Notes: generated from the sequence alone by a model not told the origin. DNA of 64,000 bases from Phellopilus nigrolimitatus (GCA_021029095.1 JAJOHG010000004.1:496001-560000), one strand, 5' to 3'; counted from the first letter of the stretch, positions 22,143 to 34,784 are shown. Made by a program: numbers and translations.

Positions 22143-23329
22143 ATGGCCACCAGCACGCCACCGCCGACCCCGTTGCCCATCGAAGGGGAGCTTACGCCGC
22201 AGCAGTTGAAGACCTTCAGTACCGGAAAAGAATTAAAAGATGCTGGGGATAAATTATTCAAGTCAGACCCAAAAGAAGGTGAGCTGAACGCCACGAACGC
22301 GCGTGGAGAGCTAATTATGACTGACGACTGGTTGGGCCTTGGCTATGTCGGTTTTGTCATAAGCTCTCAAGAAATACCATACGGTATGTATGGTTCAAGC
22401 TGCGAGTATATCGGCGTATTGGATGTCTGATCGTTTTGCTGCTGTTTGGATGCGATACATTGACAGTCCTTACTCTACTTCCGAGGTCTCACTCGGTATG
22501 TGTATACGAAGTCCTGATGTCTGGCGTGCATACTTTTCTGAGATACTCATAGAACAAATCCTGTCGGAGCAAACCAAAGCACAGACTCGAAGCCGAAGAG
22601 CAAGGTACGCCACCGATCTGTCTTTGTCCATTTTTTGTTAAATTTCTTTCGCATACTTATGTGCCTCCAGCTAGATGAAGAACTTGGAAAGGTATACTCA
22701 AATATGTCTGCGTGCCACCTGAGGCTTTCGAGTTATGAACGGACGATAGAGACGGCAGACAAGGTAATTAAGCTTTGCGCCACATAATGACTTATGTTGA
22801 TCTATGATGTTGCATATACGCAGGCGCTTCAGCTGAATAAAGAAAATTACAAGGCACTCTTCCGCAAGGCAAAGGCCTTAGGAGAGTTGGGATTTTTTGA
22901 GAAGGCGGAACCGATTTTGAACGATTTGCTCACCAAGAATTCTGCTGGTGCGTGTACCTTCCCAACGCGGGGGGAATCATCTTTCGGGTTCTATTGTCTG
23001 ATTTCCCTTTTATTATCCTTCCTATTACCCCTTCTGTTTACCCCTTATTAGAAGCATCAACTATCAAAATCGAGCTGGAGTCTTTACGTGCGAAGGACAG
23101 GGAACGCGAAAGGAAGCAGAACCAAAAGCTCAGGGGTAAGTTTTTGTCATAAAGACCATTGACTAAAGCTGATATGTTCTGCCTCGAAGGGTTCCTAAAA
23201 AACAAAGAGAAGATATTTTCTGACGCGGAAGACAAACCGTCCCCTCAGATTGAGATTGTAGACGGGCCATCCCGAATTGTAGATGAGCCAGCTCCGTCTG
23301 CCTCGATAGTAGAAATTAAAGACGAATGA
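22143..23329 (+). CDS. Tetratricopeptide-repeat (TPR) protein, TTC9/FKBP-like
   Basis: Start ATG at 22143 (MATSTPPPTPLPIEGELTPQ). The gene has at least seven introns; small exons at 22364-22383 and 22467-22495 restore ALKKYHTSLLYFRGLTR. The TPR array reads: KELKDAGDKLFKSDPKEALK, then LDEELGKVYSNMSACHLRLS, SYERTIETADKALQLNKENY, and KALFRKAKALGELGFFEKAE. A charged helix follows (KIELESLRAKDRERERKQNQ), then an acidic tail ending VEIKDE. Three TPRs with a charged C-terminal helix are typical of co-chaperone-type proteins that bind C-terminal peptides such as those of Hsp70/Hsp90. The exact partner cannot be told from sequence. Confidence 0.82.
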
Positions 23330-23613
23330 CGATAGTGTACTCAAAAATATTCGAATGTTGTGCTCGTAGTTTTGTTTTATTTACATTCTTGGGACATTGA
23401 CAATGTCTTTGCTTGAGACTCTGCGGAGTATTCGAAGAGTTGTAAACGTTTTCATAAAAGAGTCTGACAGTGATAGTATCGTGTTTACACGTGATTGTGA
23501 CAGGTCGCGCCAGATCGCTCTTGCCTAGTCAGACGTCACAGCTGAACTGACATATCAACTTCTCTCAGATTCCTTACATTAAACTCTGGATTGAACATCA
23601 TTTTCCACGACGA

Positions 23614-26600
23614 ATGCCTCCAGAGTTTCAGACGAAATCGTTGGGTTTGCGTGTTCTGAGCGCGTACCACCCCCGTGTGTCCACTCTCCTAGCCTACCTC
23701 GAAGATGCCATCGACGTCGTCTCCGTCGTTGCCTCTGCTGCAGCTCAGTCTTCTGGACCCTCTGATGACTCCGATATGAGAAATGCCATTCGCAATCATA
23801 TACACAAAGAAGGTGATCCACCGGCGTATGTTGAACTAATAACCAAGACATGTATTGGCGATGATTGCACACTCAAGTTGAAGATGAAAATCAGTTCACC
23901 GGCAATGTCGATGGTCGAGGTGCGGCCTGAAGTCTCACAAGTATAATGAAGCCCTTTCGTGTTAATGGCGTACTGCGACGGATGGCAGTTGATTGACCGT
24001 GCGCAAGCACGACTGTTCACGAAGGCGAAGAAGCCGTCGAATGTAATCACGGCCGGCTATCGTTCTGTTCGTATTTTGTACTTCTCAATGCCTTTTTCAT
24101 CAATCACTGTATGTGATCTAAGGCGGGCTGGGTTGATTTTATGCTCAGGCACCGCGCTGGACCGAAATCGGGAAGGAGTCCGGGGGCATCGGACGACAGG
24201 GACTCACGAACTTTTTTGTGAACACGATGGTAGATGCCCTGCAAGCTCCTGAGTGGGAAATCCTTCTTGAGCGGTCGGTGTTCTGACATTTGGCTTATAC
24301 TCGAGAAGTCATAGAGCTATACTGATTGCGTCCGTAGAGTCGGAGAAGTGGTTATGCTTCACCTTTTGACCGAGACATCCCTATATTCCCCTCTACCGAA
24401 TGACTGCTTCTGTCAGCTGACGGGCCCGCCGCTAATATACACCGTACCACCAAGACTTCCAGGGTCGAGCGAGGGAAACGTACACCTTGTTCAACAAGCT
24501 GTTGTGTATTCCAGGAAACGGAAATCCCCTGACGGCGAAGAGGACACACAAACGAGGCCCAAGAAGCGACGTAGGATGAAGCCGTTGAGAAGTGACAAAA
24601 GAGAAGCTTCTATACCGCAACACGAAGAAGCAGAGACAAAGGCGAAGTCGTGAGCATGCTCCAAATATCTTCGGAAAGCACAGACGATATACAATCGAAT
24701 TGGGCTTTGCAGAAGATCTGCGGCAGAAATTCATCTCACACGAGTCAGCTTATTTTATGCTCGTCCGTGTAGGCATGCAAAGTCCGCGGTCATCCTTCTG
24801 GGTTTACCAATCGACCGTGAGTGCGAGTGGCCTTTTGTCTGCATGCATAGCAATCACATCCTCCCTAACCTCCGCACCGCTCAAATAGATGTGTTCCATC
24901 GAATGAAAACGATAACCTGGCGTGAATCCAAAGGTCTCCGAGACAATGGCGATGGGAAGAACGGCCTGAGGCCTGGCGATCGCGACGGTGCACTTGAAGC
25001 GCGGCATCTTTCGAAGTACTTGTTCCCGTTACAATACAAACTTGACAATGTCTTCTTTGTCCCGCCGGAAAGCATGCGAGAGGAGCAGTTTGAAAGAGGA
25101 CGGTTCGCAAATAGGGAAGAAGAAATCCATGTAAGTCGTTTTCATCTCACATTCATAGACATGATATATCTTTAATTATTGCAGCTTAAAGGCTCCTGTA
25201 AAACGCCGACACGTTTAAAAAATACACTTCCTCTCTTAAGTCAAATTTTCAACAAGCACAAGAAATGCGGGTACAAACCATTGCTAGACATTTTTTGTCC
25301 TTCGAAAGTAAGCGTGGATCAGCAACCTGCAGATTGTACATTAACACATTTACCTACGCTCAGCTCAAACATGACCATAAAGACTCGACTGTAGATAGTA
25401 GCATCATTCTGGACCTTATTTCGGAAGAGGTCTCCGAGTCGCGACTCCAAACGCAAATTAGTTTCGACCGCTCGAACATCAGCTATTCTACATCGCTTTC
25501 TATGCTTGGTGGAAGCCGCAGTTACAAAGGATCGCTTTCGAAAGCTAACTCACAGATGAAATACAAACCGAAATTCGCGGAATTTACATGCAGTTATGCG
25601 GAGGTCTTCCTATACGCTCGTGCGGTCACGAAGGCGGTCATTCCCTACGCGTTGTGGGGATGCGCGCAGAATCGCAAGACAATGATGCTTCGTGCGTTTT
25701 TATCTCAATGCTTTAGTTTACATTTCGGAATGTTTGACCTGCCATATCACATGTGATTAGATGTCAAGCAATTTATAACTGGTCGCCGCTACGAGGGCAT
25801 GACACTACACAATGTCATACAGGGAATTAGCACGAGCGAGTGTGACTGGCTCCTTCCACCTAGCAAGCCCAAGCCCTCTCAGCAGCTCAATCAATCTATG
25901 GCGGAGATGTTGAAACGTCGAGAGCTACTCGAAGAATTCTTGTTCTGGTATTTCGATCAATTTCTGCTCCCTCTTTTGCGGGTAAGTCTACTCACTTTTC
26001 TCATGTTATTTATGGAGCTGATTACGAGAAATTTCCATTACGAAGACAACTTTCTACGTCACCGAATCCTCCGCCTTCCGTAACCGGATACTGTATTTTA
26101 GACAGGATGACTGGGATATTCTTTGTCAGCCGTTGCTCGATCGTCTAGCTGCAACAACCTTTCGACGAATTCATCAGGTTTGGCATCACTTTCTATCGTC
26201 TTTGTTTTCTAACTTGGAACGTCGTAGCATGAAGCAGAGGAGTTACTGCGGCAGCGCAAGCTAGGATATTCATTCGTGCGACTACTCCCTAAAGACAGCG
26301 GCGTGCGGCCCATTGTCAATCTCCGCAGGAAGAGAAAGGTGTGCTGTACCTGTGGTTCTCTTGTTTGAAGTTTGCTCACAAGGGATGGGTTCTGATCCTC
26401 AGTCGGATAATCCGTATGAACAAAACCAATCCATAAATCAGATCCTATCTGCTGCCTTCCAGATCCTGACGTATGAGAAAGTGAGCAAGATTTTTTGCTG
26501 CCCTGCAATTGCAATTACGTTGTTAAATAGTGAACGAACCATATTACAGTCGATGCAATCAGAGCAGCTCGGCGCCTCCGTGTTCGGGCCGAATGAGATT

Positions 26601-28659
26601 TATCTTCGTCTAAAGGACTTTAAGAAGAATCTCATGGATGCTTCAAGGAAAATGTGTGTTGGTGTTCCTCCTCCAGCTCCTGCCTCGGCGATAGTTTGAC
26701 ACGGCTCGACAGACCAAAATTATACTTCGTCAAGGTCGATGTGCAGGCATGCTTCGACACCATCGAACAAGGCAAGTTGCTTGGGATATTGAAGGCCCTG
26801 ATATCGGAGGTTGTTTTTACTTTATTCTCCAATCTGCAACGCCAAAGTTGATTGGAACGTTGCTTCTCAACATGCAGGACGCCTACATGATCCAGAAATA
26901 CGGCCAGATCCTGCCTACGACCGGAAAAATAAAGCGGACCTTCGCGAAGAAGGCTATGCCTGAATGTATGTATCTCTTCCGGGTTTGTCGCAATCTGTAG
27001 GAAACTGGAAGCTCTAATAGTTAAATATGTTTAGATGAACACCCACACTTCTTGACATATGCCGCACAGCTCGCTGCGCTCCTGCGGCACGCGATTCTTG
27101 TAGACCAAGTCGTCTATCCATTCGCCTTCCGCGATGACATTTTGCAGCTGCTCGAGGATCACATCACATCGAATATCGTCAAGGTCCGTCAAATTTTCTT
27201 CCATTGTTTCTATTGAAAACTGAAAAACATTATCCTGATGTAATGATTCAGATAGGTCAAGACTACTACCGACAGAACATTGGTATCCCTCAGGGCTCGG
27301 TGCTCTCCTCGCTGCTGTGCTCGTTTTTCTATGGCGATTTCGAAAGGACCGCGTTGCGGTTTGTCGCGGAGGCGCAGAACAACGTGCTCCTCCGTCTCAT
27401 CGACGATTACCTTTTCATCACAACGGATGTGGGCGACGCGAGGCGGTTCTTGGACCTCATGAATAAAGGTAAGCTTATACACTGCATTTAATGGACATAA
27501 TCGACATGTTGAACGAAAACTGTGCAAAGGACATCCGGAGTATGGGTGCTTTATCGCGCGGGAAAAGACGCTGACGAATTTTGATCACAACGTCGGAAAC
27601 ATGTCGCAGTTGGGCCTGAGCACTGTTTTGCACCCCGAGCACAAATGTGAGCTCTCAAATTGTTTTGGCGGAATAACCTCTTATGTTCTGAATTCCTAGT
27701 GTTTCCTTGGTGCGGATACTTGATCAACACAGACGACCTGTCGGTAACAAACGACTATTCGCGGTTTCATGAGACTTGTGCGCTTTTCCCGCGTATTTAA
27801 GTCCAATACAACGAATGACTCACCACATGTCAATCTATTGGCATACAGACCTCACGGACTCACTGACTGTCGAACGCAGCCGTCGTCCGAACACCGCTTT
27901 TGTGCAGAAGATGCTACAGTGCGTATTACAATATAGACCTAATAACAAATCGAAACTGAATAAACCGGCCAGGATCGCAAAGGCGAAGACGCACATCATA
28001 TTCACGGACACTTCGCACAACGCGGGACACGCGGTGCGCGCGAACATGTACCAGGCGTTCGTGCTCGCGGCGATGAAGATGCATGCGTACACGCGTGCGG
28101 CGGGGCGAGGACCAGGGTCTGGCGGGCTGGCGTTCGCTCTTGGCGGAGGGGCGAGCGCAGGGCACGCGGAGGGCGGAAGAGGATTGGATGGGCGGAAAAC
28201 TGCGAGAACGAGCGGAGCGTTCTTGTTGGGTACGTGGTCTGGGTTTCTCTCAACAAAAAGGGATTTTTTTATTGCTGTCTGTCTATCACTAGGTGTGATC
28301 CGCCAGTCTATACGCTACACGTACGCATCTATCAAGAATAAAGCGTCTGGAAAGCTGGCGCGGCAGGCCGGAAGCAGGTGCGACATCACGAAAGACGAGG
28401 TTGTGTGGTGCGTGCCGAGCATTCTCCCCAGTCTCCTATTTCTATTCGCTCAATTTCTTGTGACCTCCATTTCGATAGGCTGGGTACACACGCATTTCAC
28501 AGCGTGCTTTCCATCAAGCGCACAGTGTACACGCACGCGGGCGTGCTGGGCGCGCTGCGCACGGACCTCGAGCGCGCGCGCTTCCGTGGGCTGCGAAGGA
28601 AGCTGAAGGGGATTGCGAGGGAGAGCTTGGAAAAGATGTTAAGGGATATTCCATTTTGA
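23614..28659 (+). CDS. TERT: Telomerase reverse transcriptase catalytic subunit
   Basis: TERT adds telomeric repeats using the telomerase RNA as template. About 20 short introns interrupt the gene. Start at 23614 (MPPEFQTKSLGLRVLSAYHP). Visible in order: N-terminal landmarks (KKPSNVITAGYR, EWEILLERVGEVVMLHLLTE, CQLTGPPL); a basic linker; the CP-like LFYARPCRHAKSAVILLGLP; the T motif FYVTESSAFRNRILYFRQDD at about 26,046; motif 1 RLLPKDSG and motif 2 VRPIVNLRRKR; motif A LYFVKVDVQACFDTI with its Asp codon at 26738-26740; motif B' IGIPQGSVLSSLLCSFFY; motif C RLIDDYLFIT with the Asp pair at 27402-27407; motif E WCGYLINT. The C-terminal extension ends RRKLKGIARESLEKMLRDIP. All catalytic aspartates are present, so the gene looks functional. 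A Gly/Ala-rich insert interrupts the C-terminal extension. Confidence 0.96.
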
Positions 28660-29112
28660 GCCTTGTAACTGGGATATAAATTATGTGGGTCTCAAAGTGG
28701 TTTGGTGGGCTTTTTTTCTTATCTCCTTGTCGTGACTGTAAAGCTCTTCAAAAAATCGAACCACATTTCTCTATTGCACCGCATTCGTCACGCCGATCTC
28801 GGCTCAAGCGATTGACGATCGATTCAATCGAACTTCACGAAGAATACAAGTCATCTAAATTTCGTGTCTATGGATCGCGCAATTCGGCTGACTTCCCGGC
28901 CGACGAGCCGCCGTCGCTGCGCGCACGTCTGTTTGCTTAGTGTACTACCGACTTCATACCCGAAGCCGGTCACCACGCGTCCGTGCTCAAGGGAACCCGC
29001 AGCTGCGTATACGAATCTTACTTCCTCCCACCATCATCGTCACTTCCTATCTCGCTTTCTCCACTCGCAAGTAAGAGCCTACACGAACACAAACACGAAA
29101 GACGAATCCGAG
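28660..29112. other. TERT downstream / Gpx upstream region with an in-frame 5' extension
   Basis: No separate gene is seen. From about 28,870 an open frame runs into the glutathione peroxidase start at 29113 and is rich in Arg, Ser and Thr with only a few acidic residues (see findings). The last part carries C/T-rich promoter-like sequence (CTTCCTCCCACCATCATCG). Confidence 0.5.
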
Positions 29113-29859
29113 ATGTCGGCCGAAAACACGGAATTTTACGCGCTGAAGGCGGAGCAGCCGGGGTTGGACAAATGGTATGACTTTGAGCAGCTCAAGGGCA
29201 AGGTCGTCCTCATTGTCAATGTTGCATCTCAGTGGTATGTCGTAGATTCTTTTCGCTTCCTATTTGCTCCTCTCTTCCCTAACGGTGTATCCACCCAGTG
29301 GATTCACGCCGCAGTACAAGGGACTGCAGAAGCTGTACGAGAAGCACAAGGATAAGGGATTCGTCATCCTTGGGTTCCCGTGCAACCAGGCGAGTACCGC
29401 TCATAATTCTGAGACCTAGTGGCAATGACATAACTAACTGTGGATATCTGTACATAACTAGTTCGGCGGACAGGAGCCCGGGACAGACGAAGAGATCAGC
29501 TCGTTCTGCGAGCTGAATCACGGGGTGCAATTTCCGTTGATGAAGAAGACAGACGTGAACGGGGACAACACGAATCCCGTGCGTCGTCCTCTATCCGTAA
29601 TTGTGGATCTGACCGACACAGCCTGTTTTCGTAGGTATACAAATGGCTGAAGAACGAGAAGGCGGGTCTCCTTGGACTGACGCGCATCAAGGTATGCATG
29701 TCTCCTCATTTCAGATGATAAACTGGCTGACTCTGGGGATTGCAGTGGAACTTTGAGAAGTTCCTGGTGGACAAGAACGGGAAGGTTGTGCAGCGGTGGG
29801 CATCGACGACGTCGCCGGACGCGATCGACGCTGAGGTTGAGAAGCTGCTCGCTCAGTAA
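29113..29859 (+). CDS. Glutathione peroxidase / thiol peroxidase (Gpx3/Hyr1 type)
   Basis: Reduces hydroperoxides with thioredoxin or glutathione; fungal Gpx3-type enzymes also sense peroxide. Start ATG at 29113 ([20 protein letters not shown]). Family blocks: [20 protein letters not shown] with the peroxidatic Cys; [19 protein letters not shown] with catalytic Gln; [20 protein letters not shown] with the resolving Cys; and [19 protein letters not shown] with the catalytic Trp/Asn. The protein ends EVEKLLAQ. The peroxidatic Cys codon is split by the first intron (TG|T). The next intron (29390-29461) starts with GC (CAG|GCGAGT) and ends CTAG. About 160 residues, the usual length. A longer N-terminal form is possible. 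Confidence in function is high; it is Cys-, not selenocysteine-based. Confidence 0.95.
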
Positions 29860-30094
29860 TTTGGAGTAATTATGTAATTGTATGAACATGTGATTGCTTA
29901 TGTAAAATGACATCATAGGCGCTGTCTCGGCTTAGCGCGTCGATCCTCACCTGCTCCGCACCCGCTGTGCAGTGACCTTTTTTTTGGAGTCTCGGGTCCA
30001 GAATTGAATAAATGCCCCGCCGCGAGACAAGACTCCCCATCTACAACTCTCCTTCCTCCCTCATCTCCCACCTCATCTCCCATCTACCACGACA

Positions 30095-31316
30095 ATGTCA
30101 ACTACTCTTGCACCGACGCAAATGGCCCCCACCCCGTCCTCGGAAAAGAGCAGTCTGTATTTTGACGCCAGTTCCGCCAGCGTCGAGCACCTCGCTCACG
30201 CAAATGAGTCCACAGACACCGTCACCGCCGCCCACCCCGCCGCAGGCACAGGCGGTGCGGATGTGCTCCGCAAGCCCTCCGTCGCGACCGGCGGCATCGA
30301 CGCCCCGCAGGCGCACCCCGGCGGCACGGGCGCCTTCGCGAGCAGACAGGAGAAACCCGCTCCCGGTGCGGACAGCCGCATCCCGAGCGGGTACGCCGCC
30401 GACTCCGATACCGACGCCGAGCGCGGGCGCACCGTCCCCGGCACGTTCAACGCAAAGGCACGCAGCGCCGGTGCCAACCCGGACACGCAGCAGACGCCGG
30501 TCGGGAGCTCAGTTGCTCCCGACCACCCCAGCCCCGCGTACGAAAGCACGAACACATCCAACGTGCACTACGGTTCTGATGCCAAATCGGACAGCGAGGC
30601 CACTCCGCGCCAGGGGGTCGTCCCCGGCGCCGCGCGCACCCAGAGCCCGGCGCCATCCGTTCCCGCCTCGGGCAAGTCGCTGACCTCGAGCGAAAAGGAG
30701 CGCAGAGCGAGCGGTGCGTTCGCCGGGGGCGCCGCGATCACCAGCCCCACCTCGCGCCCGGACGACGACCCTGCACTGCACCAGCGCGCCGCGACTGCCG
30801 AGAGCGGCCTCTCGGATGAGGCAGTCGCGAAGATCAACAAGGCTGAGCGTGAGTCTATTCTCACCCGTCTTCTCCGCTCTTGAGTCCTGACATTGAGCGG
30901 CCGCCGCTGAAGTCAAGGACGCAAAGCGGTTGTCAAAGGTGATCAAGGGCGAGGGCGCCGCGCAGAAGAAGCACCTCGACGCCCAGCTGAAGGAGCTCGC
31001 CAACCTGCAGAAGTTGCAGAAGAAAGCGAGCGCGGAGGAGTCGAAGACGCACGCCGCGCAGGGCAAAGCCTCGAAGAACGTGCACAAGTTGCGTACGAAA
31101 TATCTCCAGGCGAAGGCGGATTACGAGCGGAGCGACGCGGAGCTGCGCGCAAAGGACGAGCAGTACGCTGCGAGCTGTGAGTATGCACAGCAGATGACGG
31201 AGAAGCTCGGCGAGAAGACGCACGAACTCGAGGAACTCCGCCGCCAGAAGGGCGTCGACGATCGCGAACGCGAGGCGAAGCTCGTTGAGCTCGCCGAGGC
31301 TCGCAAGAAGAACTGA
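30095..31316 (+). CDS. Coiled-coil protein with disordered N-terminus, conserved in Agaricomycetes
   Basis: Start ATG at 30095 (MSTTLAPTQMAPTPSSEKSS). One intron (30849-30912, gtgagt...tgaag). About 385 residues. The first 250 are disordered, rich in Ala/Pro/Ser/Gly. The last 130 form a Lys/Glu/Ala coiled coil (KDAKRLSKVIKGEGAAQKKH, LDAQLKELANLQKLQKKASA, KASKNVHKLRTKYLQAKADY, EKLGEKTHELEELRRQKGVD). I recall mushroom homologues annotated as DNA-binding protein Ncp1, but nothing in the sequence proves DNA binding. No membrane helix or signal peptide. GC content and codon use are high and regular, as in strongly expressed genes. Confidence 0.82.
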
Positions 31317-31525
31317 GGGAGTTCTGACTCACTTTAGTATCCGGGGTTTTTCTGTTGTATATATTTCTGTTTTCCTCGTCTGATCCTCTGCTTCTCACAT
31401 CCTGTTGCTTATGAGTTTTCGGTCATGTATCTCATCCATGTTTTGCTGAATTTCCAAATCCTGTCTCCGAATTTACGTATCGTACACCGTCGTCATGCTG
31501 CACAATTTTACTTTTTTTTTCGCAA

Positions 31526-32993
31526 CTATTTCACCTCAGGCTTGTCTTCCGCCTTCGTTGTCTCAGGCTGATCGTGCGTCTCCAATTCCGAGACAAGGGA
31601 GCACACTTCCGTGTTTACGAAGTCGCCGATGACGTAGCCGTATGCGGGCTTGTGAATCACGCCCGCTTTGACAAGTGTTCTGGATTTGCCGAAAAATAAC
31701 ATGCGTCATCGTTAAACATGAAGCAGCGTAAGAAGGGAAACGCACACGCTCGTGTCGCGGACGACCTTCTCCGGAATCGCCGCGCAGTCCTGCGGGTAGC
31801 CGACCGTCTTCAGCCACTCCCGAACGTCCGCCTCCGCGTACCCGAACTTCTCCTTGATGAACGCAACGTCGGCTTCCTCGCGCGCGGCGGGCGCGTCGAA
31901 CGCGCGCACGTAGCCGGACAGGCCCGCGAGGAAGGAGCGGAGTGCGGCGGGCGGGGCGCGCGCAGTGTTCGGGTGCGCGGCGATGAGCCAGGAGGGCCAG
32001 GGCGTTGGCACGGAGCCGATCTGAGTGGGAAAGGGCACATTATTTCTGTTATCAATGCTATCCTGTGAAGAAGAACGGTCGACCTGGAGAGCACTTACAA
32101 AGCGCACCTCGCCGTTGTCTCTGAACGGCTTCGTCGTGAACCACTCCCACATGAACGCGCTCGTGCTGCCGTCGTTGACGGAGTCGATCAGGCCGCGGAT
32201 GTCGTTGTTTACTAGTCGAATTATCGGAGTTAGCGTTGTATGTTCGAGTTCTCTGCCGTTTGTCTTCTTTTCTCGCGGGACAAATGCAGGGTGTCCTTAG
32301 GTGATAGAGACGAACGCATACCTTTGAAATCAATCGCCTCCGGGTCCCAGCCCTGCTGGAGGGCCATCACGGACGCCATGGTCTGGCTCCCGCTGTCGGC
32401 GAGGTAACGTGTGCACACGCGAAAAAACGGAGTCGGCAATACGAGTGCGGCACTTACCTGCCTGGCCTCGATATGCCGATCGTCGTTCCTTTCAGCTCCT
32501 GTATGGAGGTGTACTTTGAGTCCTTGCCGACGATCACGGCCCAGTTTAGAGGCGTCGTGACGTAGCTCCCGACGAGCTTGTATGCGGACGAGCCCTTCGC
32601 GATACCGGCGATGAGGGGGTCGGTGAGGGCGCTGCAACAAAATGCGCGATCAACTATATATAAAAGAGTTAGACGAGATAGAGCTCAGCGGACACGCACA
32701 TCGCAACGTCGATTTCGTCATCCGCAAGGCGCCCAATAAGCTGGCCGGTCCCGCCTTCAAGATGCACTACGAATCACGATCTGCACACCGCCACAGGCAA
32801 TCGCAGAGCATGTGTGGGCTCACTAGGGCACTCGACGAGGGTAAACGTCGTTCCTGCGTCGGCGGCGGCGTATTGGAGCAGGGGGGACGCGAAGTGCTCG
32901 CGCACTGCGGGCATGCAAGAGATAGCGGAGTAAGGACGGGCTGAGGAAACACAGCGGTAAAGATAATGCACCGTAGCCGACTCGTAAGGGCAT
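31526..32993 (-). CDS. Ca3427-like periplasmic-binding-protein type 2 (PBP2) fold protein
   Basis: Related to Candida Ca3427 and to bacterial substrate-binding proteins for small organic ligands; its role in fungi is not settled. Start ATG at 32991-32993 (MPLRVGY, then after an intron VREHFASPLLQYAAADAGTT). Further blocks: VECPSGTGQLIGRLADDEID, ALTDPLIAGIAKGSSAYKLV, GSYVTTPLNWAVIVGKDSKY, ELKGTTIGISRPGSGSQTMA, FMWEWFTTKPFRDNGEVRF, IGSVPTPWPSWLIAAHPNTA. It ends after FVNTEVCSLVSELETHD with an acidic tail; stop TAG at 31526-31528. Six or more introns. No signal peptide is seen, so it is probably intracellular. The ATG lies 200 bp from the divergent Atg15 ATG, suggesting a shared promoter. Confidence 0.88.
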
Positions 32994-33192
32994 CGCGAGA
33001 ATTTATAGAATTAAACAAGAGTTATTTGAGATCAGATGATGGCCGGTTGAGCAAAGAAATGTGTGTGGTTTGCACGTCAGCGTATGGCGGATATATGGTC
33101 ATGCACCTGCCTAATCTGTACATTCCTCAAACGGTCCTCTGCAGTCTGCTTACGTCCACTTACGTCCATAACCTGTGGTCGACGCAATATGC

Positions 33193-34784
33193 ATGATGCT
33201 GCCATCGACTCTCCTCACGTATCTCGCTCAATGGCTCGCTGCAGTTCCCACATTCAGCGTCGCAGCAGATGACAAGCCCAGCCGACTGTCTTTCGAACTT
33301 CGTCATCTCCACGCTCACGCCGGCGCGCACGTGCTCTTCTCCGACGTCCCCAGCGCAGAAGGTGCGCTGGCGGGAAGCGAGTACGCGCTCCGAACGCGCC
33401 GCATAAATACGCACAGGCCGCGGTCGCACGCTGCGTTTGCGGAAGCGCGCCGGCGCTCGATGCTCCGTGGCGAGAGCGCGCTACTCCCATGGGATGAGGA
33501 CGAGGTCGACGCGCCCGACATCGAGCACCGCGAGACGCTCCTCCTCCTCGCGAAGATGACATACAACGCATACGTTGAACCTACCGATGCAGACTGGTAC
33601 GATCTCGGAGAAGACTGGACCGGCGTGAGTCCAACCTTCACGTCTTCGAGCTCGGTCTTATCGCCATGCAGAGGTCTCCTATAGGTTGGGAACCGGACTC
33701 CGACGGCTTCAGAGGCTATGTTTTCGCAGTGCGCTTGCTTCATACTACGTCTATCGCTACCCTGTTCATAGACTCTTTAGACCGCCGACAACTCGACCGT
33801 CGTGCTCAGCATTAAGGGAACGTCCATGGACCTCTTCGGGCGCGGCGGGCCGACGGCCAAGAAGGACAAGCTCAATGACAACCTGCTCTTCAGCTGCTGC
33901 TGTGCGCGCGTCGACTGGACGTGGACGACCGTCTGTGACTGCTACGGCGGCGGGTGGCGCTGCGACACGAGCTGCGTGCAGGACGCGCTCGTCGAGGACA
34001 GCCTGTTTTACCCCATCGGAACGGTGATCTGCTGCTGCTACACGTGCAATTGAGAAAGAAATCTGATTGTTGGAATGCGACCTTGGACGCAGAACCTTTA
34101 TTATAGTCTAGCGTATATGTACCCCGGCGCGAAGATCTGGGTCATCGGGCACTCGCTCGGAGGTGCGCTCGCATCGCTGCTTGGCGCGACATTCGGTGCG
34201 CCTGTGGTAGCGTTTGAGAGCCCGGGCGAGAGGATGGCGTCCAGACGTTTGCATTTGCCGCAGCCTGTGCGCTTTCGTCTCTCTTCAATATAGGTACAAG
34301 CTAACAAAATTTCAGCCCTCGACGCAGCATATCACGCACCTCTACCACACGGCAGACCCGATTGCCATGGGCACGTGTAATGGTGTTTTCTCGTCATGCT
34401 ATAGTGGCGGGTACGCGATGGAGAGCCAGTACGCCCCTCATGACCCTCCAAGCTCGACTTTGAAGTAAGAAACACTTTTGCAGATGCCATCTCGGCACGT
34501 CCATCGTGTACGACACGATCTCGAACCTGTCGTGGTCCTCCGACGTCCGCACACACACCATTCAGACAGTGATCGATAAACTTCTCGTGGCTCCGTGGCC
34601 TCCCGCACTTGAGGTCGGACGTGAGGTGCCCGAGCCGATTTCCGAAGATGAGTGTGTTGTGCGTCTCTGTACCAACTTGTATGTCTCAACGGCGGTGTGC
34701 TGATACGTCTGTTAACAGGAATGTTATAGTTGGGAGTTCGGACAGTTCAAGAACACGACGACATCTGTGCCACTCATAACCTAG
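33193..34784 (+). CDS. ATG15: Atg15, vacuolar lipase that breaks down autophagic bodies
   Basis: Atg15 is a class 3 (alpha/beta-hydrolase) phospholipase delivered to the vacuole through the multivesicular-body route. Start ATG at 33193; the N-terminus is hydrophobic ([20 protein letters not shown]), consistent with a signal anchor. Family blocks follow in order: [98 protein letters not shown] with the GHSLGG nucleophile elbow; [33 protein letters not shown] with the catalytic Asp; GGYAMESQ and [10 protein letters not shown] with the probable catalytic His; and a terminal [10 protein letters not shown]. Stop at 34782-34784. At least seven introns. Full length, and all catalytic residues can be found. 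Confidence 0.95.

Noticed and set aside
30012..30683. 223-codon plus-strand ORF in another frame
   Set aside because: Shadow of the coiled-coil protein gene; Pro/Arg/Ala-rich translation caused by GC-rich third positions.
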